A stretch of DNA of 64,000 nt from Metaphire vulgaris (Eukaryota > Annelida > Clitellata > Crassiclitellata > Megascolecidae): the NCBI GenBank assembly GCA_018105865.1, contig CM030859.1, positions 2,738,601-2,802,600 of the forward strand, in the 5' to 3' direction. The notes beneath the pieces are model-generated. The model ran no database searches, was not told where the DNA came from, and saw only the letters and a program-made list of their open reading frames with translations. The position numbers were made by a program, and so were the translations under genes. Positions 58,864 to 64,000 of the stretch are shown piece by piece (positions within the stretch are counted from its first letter, which is position 1; every line of letters starts with the position of its first letter).

Positions 58864-59058
58864 TATCGTCGTCGTCGTCATGATCATAGTCATTATTTTT
58901 CACCCTCGCAACTCATCATCATCATCATCATCATTATCGTCGTCGTCATCATCATAGTCATTATTTTTCACCCTCGCAACTCATCATCATCATCATCATC
59001 ATCATCATTATCGTCGTCGTCGTCATCATCATAGTCATTATTTTTCACCCTCGCAAAA
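58520..59058. repeat. Minisatellite, about 70-80-bp unit x 7
   Basis: Each unit is (ATC)n, TATCGTCGTCGTC, ATCATAGTCATTATTTTTCA and CCCTCGCAACTC. The phrase TTTTTCACCCTCGCAA occurs seven times between 58590 and 59056. Unit length varies with the triplet count. Confidence 0.95.
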
Positions 59059-59338
59059 TCTCTTCTCGCTGTTTCTCCGACTACAGGGCATTGATCATCC
59101 CCCTTGTGTCTGGGAAAAACGTAAAAGACTTTGAACGATGAAGTAAATGTGCAAATACGCTTTCGGAGGAGGAGGAGGAGGAGGAGGAGGAGGGGGAGGA
59201 GGACAATGCGATATTCCGCCGCAGTCTCGATTAATTACCCGTCGCCGGCCGCGCGAATAAGACATTTCGTTCGGTCGCCGTCGCCGTCGCCGTCGGCCTC
59301 TTCTCCTCCGTCTCCTCCGGGTTGTCTCTTATTTGTAG

Positions 59339-59725
59339 TTGAGGACCGTTCAGTCGGATGGATTGCTTCTGTACGCCCCCGGCGGCGGCGGCGGCGGGCA
59401 CGGCGGGCACTTCTTCGCCGCCGTCGAACTAGTCGACGGTCAGGTCCAGTACTGCTACGGCACGGGGCTGCTCGCGGGGCCGAGGGTCCTGCGGGTCAAC
59501 CACGCCGGTCGCGTTAATGACAATCGATGGCACTTCGTGGAGATTATCCGGCCTTCTGTCTTCGAGAACGTTCTGCACGTAGACAATGCATCAAGGACGG
59601 CGGACGTCGGTCGCGGCGCCGACCCGAGCCCGCCCGTCGCCGCCGCCGCCGCCGCTGGGCCGGGCGATGGGACGCTGTACATCGGCGGAGTCCCGGAGAC
59701 GATGTACGCAACGCTGCCGAAACAG
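59339..59725 (+). CDS. Neurexin-like exon, laminin-G (LNS) domain
   Basis: Laminin-G/LNS domains are extracellular binding modules; in neurexins they face ligands across the synapse. The acceptor is TCTCTTATTTGTAG and the donor CAG|gtacga. The exon has 129 codons, phase 0 at both ends. Key segments are LRTVQSDGLLLYAPGG (residues 1-16), ELVDGQVQYCYGTG, RVLRVN, VNDNRWHFVEIIRPS and LYIGGVPETMYATLPKQ at the end. The layout FxTxxxDGLxLY, ELVxGxxxYxxxxG, LNDxxWHxVxxxR, LYIGGVxxxxYxxLPK fits alpha-neurexin LNS3 best. Odd points are a glycine run (residues 15-23) and an Ala/Pro-rich insert before LYIGG. Another LG protein, such as a Fat-type cadherin or Caspr, is possible. EGF and transmembrane exons should lie to the right. 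Confidence 0.78.
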
Positions 59726-59736
59726 GTACGAAAGAG

Positions 59737-60035
59737 TCAGTGGCGGCGGCTCCACGTGGGGACCCGGGGTGCCCGCGCCCCCTATTGAATGCCTGGCTCC
59801 CCAGTGGTCTCCACAGGGATATTTGTACATCCATAACACCCCAACACCCTCTCCAATTCGAGACCGACACCACCAACACCCACCCGCCCCCAATCTAAGC
59901 TTTGGGATGACCTTTTTTTGCTTGTCAGACTTTTTGGACAGGAGACCCCAGAATTTAGCGACACCCCCAAATTGATAATCCTAGAAATAACTCTGGTCCC
60001 CAAGTCGACACCTTATACTTACTATTATAGGGTGC
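59737..60035 (-). mobile_element. Truncated CAGTGGCGGCTCC MITE with CAGGGATAT MITE inside, next to an exon
   Basis: CAGTGGCGGCGGCTCCACG starts 12 bp after the laminin-G donor. CAGGGATATTTGTACATCC (59814) to CTAGAAATAACTCTG (about 59994) is a nested element with a core at 59906. Confidence 0.75.
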
Positions 60036-60044
60036 GATTTGTGA

Positions 60045-60340
60045 CCTGGAGCAGTGGGGTTTCCGGAAGGGGAGTTTGGATTTTGGCTTTTCATCGTGAA
60101 CACGACAATTTTTGAAAAATCTTGACAAGCAAAAAGCGTTATCATCTCCTGTTTTTTCCTGACAAGCAAAAAAGGTCCTCGCCTCTTAAACGCCGTTTAC
60201 ATTCTATACCCAAGAGAGGGTTGAGCCCCAAAGTCGCGTCAAAACATTAAAAATGCATGGAAACTCATAAAACATTAAATATATTTTGTTTTCAGGAGAC
60301 AAGGAGGGGGTTAACCCCCAAACCCCCTGGCTACGCCACT
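60045..60340. mobile_element. CAGTGG...CTACGCCACTG element with two cores
   Basis: It starts near GCAGTGGGGTTTCCGG (60051) and ends CCCCTGGCTACGCCACTG (about 60340). Core copies CTTGACAAGCAAAAAGCG (60121) and CTGACAAGCAAAAAAGGTCC (60159) are in tandem. Confidence 0.65.
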
Positions 60341-60995
60341 GATACATTGTTACAGGCGAATTGTTCAGTTACAACAGTACTTACAATGATCACTACTTCT
60401 AAAATATGTCATACAACCATCTAATAGCTATGCGAGATAGTGATGAGAACCAACCTGGACTCTGGTATCCAATTCCCTTTCCCTCCCAGAAGCAGTGGTG
60501 GGTTGGACTAGAGTTGCTTCCAGGTCAGAATTTTCAGCAACCCCAACAGCGGAGCCATAACCCCCAAAACCAATTTTTTCACCCTCAGTGGGATAGTCTC
60601 CAAGCAGTGGGCGTCAAAGCCCCCACCCCCAGCCTCACGACAAATTTAACAGTTTTTGCCAACGGTATTTTCGGTTTGCGCAATTTTGTCCCTCTTGTTC
60701 GACACAATTTGATTTGTTTTCTAATAGGCGTTCTCCGTGTGAACCCTCCAATAATGGGAATTTAAAGAATTCAAAGCGCCTTATGAACGACGCGGAAAGT
60801 CAAGATTTTATCAAACACGAGTGACGTACCTGGGGTATTTGGTGTACAAATAAATGTTTAAAATATCATATCAAAAACGAATCATAACATTTTATCGACG
60901 CAAGATTAAAACTACAGATGCAATTTTCTTGCTTTTACTGATGCGAACTGGTCTATGATGTGCCTCTCAAAGTCAGTTTTCCAGTTTTTTCTCTT
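60341..60995. other. Unassigned stretch downstream of laminin-G exon
   Basis: An open + frame at 60406-60765 is rich in Pro/Gln/Asn and has no recognisable domain. No EGF-like cysteine pattern is seen. Not called. Confidence 0.3.
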
Positions 60996-60997
60996 CC

Positions 60998-60999
<2 letters not shown>

Positions 61000-61080
<81 letters not shown>
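61000..61080. repeat. (GA)n microsatellite
   Basis: About 38 GA units. Confidence 0.96.
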
Positions 61081-61081
<1 letters not shown>

Positions 61082-61400
61082 CACGATCACAGAGTTTTTG
61101 GCGCCCCCTTCAAGTGTGGTTCAAGGCCAGGGTGCAATTTGTGACCTGGAGCAGTGAGGGGATATGTCGAGCTCGGGGGAATGTAGTTGTTGGGGAAGTG
61201 TAGCAGTGGGGATGTAGTGGTGGGGATGTAGCAGTAGAGGGGGCAGTTTGGCAGTGGGGGAATCCCCATTCCGCCTACAAATCGCGCCCTGTTCAAGGCA
61301 CCCTCTCCCCTACCTGCCATATCCTAGGTACGTAGCTGAATTGCACCTATCTATGGCTCTCTCCGCTGAATGTCCGTGGTCGTGACCGCTTGTACAGCAT

Positions 61401-61500
61401 NNNNNNNNNNNNNNNNNNNNNNNNNNNNNNNNNNNNNNNNNNNNNNNNNNNNNNNNNNNNNNNNNNNNNNNNNNNNNNNNNNNNNNNNNNNNNNNNNNNN
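61401..61500. other. Assembly gap, 100 N
   Basis: Exactly 100 N, the usual placeholder for a gap of unknown size. The next contig is the inverted copy of 29908-32407 from its very first bases. Confidence 0.99.
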
Positions 61501-62182
61501 AAGTGGTGGTTTTGACTTTTGACTGCAGCCAACTTTCTAAAAATCTTGACAAGCAAAAAAGAAGGGCATCCTATCCATGGGACCTCCTCTCTTTCCCTCT
61601 ATTTTTCCTGTCAGATGTTGACAAGCAAAAAAAGTCGTCACGCTGATGGCACTTGGAAAATTTTGGTCAGCAGCCCCAAAGGGGAGGGGACCCCTCAAAA
61701 CCACGTCCGAAATTTTAAAATGCATGGAAACACATTTGTAAAAATTTTCATCGGCGCCCAAGGAGAGTTTAACCCCAATCCCTCCTTGGCTACGCCACTG
61801 ACGAAGAGCCCCCTCCCAGCTGAGTGCCTGGATCCGCCACTGTGGCCGAGCATCCGGTGATAGCTTCCGTTGAACGCGTGACACTAGCGTCGCCCCGCCC
61901 CCAGTGAAGCTGAAATATTGATGGGCACCCGTTCATTCATTCCCGTTCAATTTTCCACTGAAAAAAGTGCGCTGTCGACAATGCACAGGGCCTACATATC
62001 TCAACCGCTGACAGCCAAAACGAAAACAATAGATCAAGATGACGAAGAGGGCGGCTTACACGTGGTCTATATGCTTTTTTGAAATTCGATTTTTAAAAAT
62101 TAATAAAATTTTCATTCAAAAATAATTCAAAATTAATCGTTGCAGTCGGTGACAATAGATGAACGAAGACATTTCATAAGAC

Positions 62183-62470
62183 CAGTGGCGGTTCCAGGAT
62201 TTCTTGGTGGGGGTTGAAATGAATTCATAGCAAGTTGATGGGGGTGAAAGAGAAGGAAACAATCAATAAACTTTGCCGGAAAAGGCTGACAAAAGGGAAT
62301 TTTTTCCTAATTTTACTACACTTTACCGAAAAATAGGCTGACAACCAAAAAAGAGTAACCTGCAGTTTTCCCTGGTAGTTTTACTTAGACTTTACTCAAA
62401 AATAGGTTTCACAAGCAAAAAAGTCCGGTGAGGGATGCATCCCCACTCCACCTACGTGGAACCGCCACTG
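62183..62470. mobile_element. CAGTGGCGGTTCCA MITE with perfect target-site duplication (right arm)
   Basis: Ends are CAGTGGCGGTTCCAGG and GTGGAACCGCCACTG. CATAAGAC is repeated exactly on both sides. It is the mirror of 31435-31728. Confidence 0.93.
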
Positions 62471-62584
62471 CATAAGACTAATGCCTTTTTGTTACTCTAA
62501 AACCAGTTAATATTTTCCTAGCATCATTACGTTCAAATATTGAAAAGTTTGCCTTCTAAACCATATCTTTGCTGTCTTTCTTTC

Positions 62585-62745
62585 CCCACTGATGTATCCC
62601 ACAGGTCTGAGGGAAAGTTATGGCAACCTACCCCCCAGATAAATGGCTTATACCTCCTACGTCGCTGATTGCCAAGGCCGGAGATAAGCGCCAGAACACA
62701 ACGCTCGGACTCGAGTACTGGACCTACCTTTACCTTGACCTTCTT
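62585..62745 (+). mobile_element. tRNA-SINE body/tail copy (right arm)
   Basis: Reverse complement of 31170-31312; reads into the CTACCTTTACCTTGACC tail. Confidence 0.8.
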
Positions 62746-63754
62746 CTGAGTATTTCTCTGTTTGAAGAATTGATGCTTGACAATTTTTTTCGAAACTCGC
62801 AAGATTAGCACGTTGTCATCTCTCATCAGAGCACTGGACCATGATATACTTGAAATTGTTATCTGAGGCCTGGCAAGTTCCTGCCAATCTCTTTCATCTT
62901 CCGTCGTAGATTTTGAACGCCAGACGTAGCAATGTTTAACATCACTGATGAAGGTTTTTCCAATATCAGAAGTTAGTTTTCATTTGGCTCAAAGATCTAA
63001 AGGCAATTTCACTTCAACGACCGAATACCGATGTTCCAGTATAGAATAGCTAGCGTGTCATACGGACTGATAGACGTTGAATTCAAACAGAAGCGATTTG
63101 ATTATAATATCAGTAAGAGTGAACAGTGGTGGGGCGTAGCCAACAGGGTTTGGGGGCTAAACCCCCCTTGGCTGGGCGACCGAAAACTTTTTATTTGCCT
63201 ATTATTATTATTCCGTGGGTGGAGGGGCGCCAAAATCGGGCTTAAGGGAGCAAAAAAGAAAATGAGGAAAAAAAGTCATTTGGTTTTACAGGGGCTGTGC
63301 TCGCACTCATGTAGCTATATTATAAGTATAACTAATAATTATTTAACCAAGCAAAATAACAGGTGACGATCTCTTTTTACTTGTCAGGATTTTCGAATGG
63401 ACTGAACAGAACATAAATCAAAGAAATAGAAAAAAACATGGGCGTAAAACACTGGGGACGGCGGGGGACAGTCCCCCAATAATTACTAAGAGGGGACAGA
63501 GTATCAATTATCTCCCCCAATGTTGTTTGCCTTGTGTTGAAATCTGTAAAATAAATCACTCATTGTGGATGACCTTTTTTGCTCGTCAAGGCTTTTTGGG
63601 GATGAAAAAGGGGGTCTGACCTGACTTTATGAACGATTTTATCCACCCCCCCCCAATGTTGACGCCAGGTTTATGCCACTGGAAAAGAAGAGAACAAACC
63701 AGAACACAAGATACTATAATAAAGTATAGAGCTATACATAAAATAATGCGAGTC

Positions 63755-63895
63755 TATAGAGAAAGTATAATGGCAACCTACTCTAGATCAATGGCGTAAG
63801 CCACCTGCGTCGCTGCTTTTGCCTTAGGCCATGGAGATCAGCGCCGAAAGCCCTGCGCTCGTTCGAGTATGGGATTACCTTTGTCTTTTAAAGAT
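63755..63895 (+). mobile_element. tRNA-SINE body/tail copy (right arm)
   Basis: Reverse complement of 30017-30170. Confidence 0.8.
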
Positions 63896-64000
63896 AGAAT
63901 ACAGTGGAGAATAAAAAACAGAACACAATAGGATATAACAGAACAGAACAGAACACAATAGGATATAACAGAACAGAACAGAATAAAGGCAATGGTACAA

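Larger units (their letters stand above)
61505..64000. repeat. Right arm of 2.5-kb inverted duplication
   Basis: Reverse complement of 29908-32407, including the SINE bodies, MITEs and coding-like segment. It starts immediately after the gap and still matches at the window end, so the duplication is probably longer than 2.5 kb. Confidence 0.93.

Noticed and set aside
58520..59058. Regularly spaced repeats resembling a CRISPR array
   Set aside because: The variable parts are triplet repeats, not unique spacers, and the context is a eukaryotic intron; it is a minisatellite.
59131..59898. Arg/Pro-rich alternative frames around the laminin-G exon
   Set aside because: Frame shadows of a GC-rich exon; only the frame with laminin-G motifs has matching splice phases.
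60406..60765. 119-codon + frame downstream of the laminin-G exon as next neurexin exon
   Set aside because: No EGF cysteine spacing, no laminin-G continuation (expected a GFxGCLxxVxxN-like segment), no good acceptor at its start.

Overview
The window looks like intron-rich, repeat-dense nuclear DNA from an invertebrate animal. The evidence is: spliced coding exons with GT-AG borders and good polypyrimidine tracts; a metazoan-type cytosolic valyl-tRNA synthetase; laminin-G exons most like alpha-neurexin; several CR1/L2-type LINE remnants; tRNA-derived SINEs; and very many short non-autonomous DNA transposons. Only about 1.6 kb is convincingly host coding sequence. I cannot name the phylum.

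Layout. Bases 1-5423 (+) hold the last eight coding exons of VARS, from the end of the catalytic core through the anticodon-binding domain to the C-terminal helix and stop codon. Bases 5.4-47 kb are a long repeat field with no exon I can prove. It holds CAG...CTG-bordered hAT-like MITEs, often nested; three 80-bp TTAA-bordered MITEs; LINE 3' ends; SINEs; and long microsatellites, including a ~0.95-kb AATC/AATT array at 15.0-15.95 kb. A CpG-rich block at 9.24-9.62 kb may be a first exon. Two laminin-G half-exons on the + strand, ending at 47841 and starting at 59339, are in matching phase and probably belong to one neurexin-like gene with an 11.5-kb intron. That intron contains three LINE fragments.

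After a 100-N gap (61401-61500), the last 2.5 kb is an almost perfect reverse complement of 29908-32407. This is either a true inverted duplication or, quite possibly, a second haplotype joined in the wrong place.

The most unusual pattern is an 18-21-bp word, GACCTTTTTTGCTTGTCA or its complement, with about 40 recognisable copies in 64 kb. It lies inside at least six MITE families whose terminal inverted repeats differ. Most of these families show 8-bp target-site duplications that can be read directly, including in nested insertions. I have not seen this shared core described and rank it as the best candidate for something new.

The two host genes have no visible functional link: VARS charges tRNA-Val, and neurexins are synaptic adhesion proteins. 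All coordinates and identities were read by eye; no alignment or database search was run.
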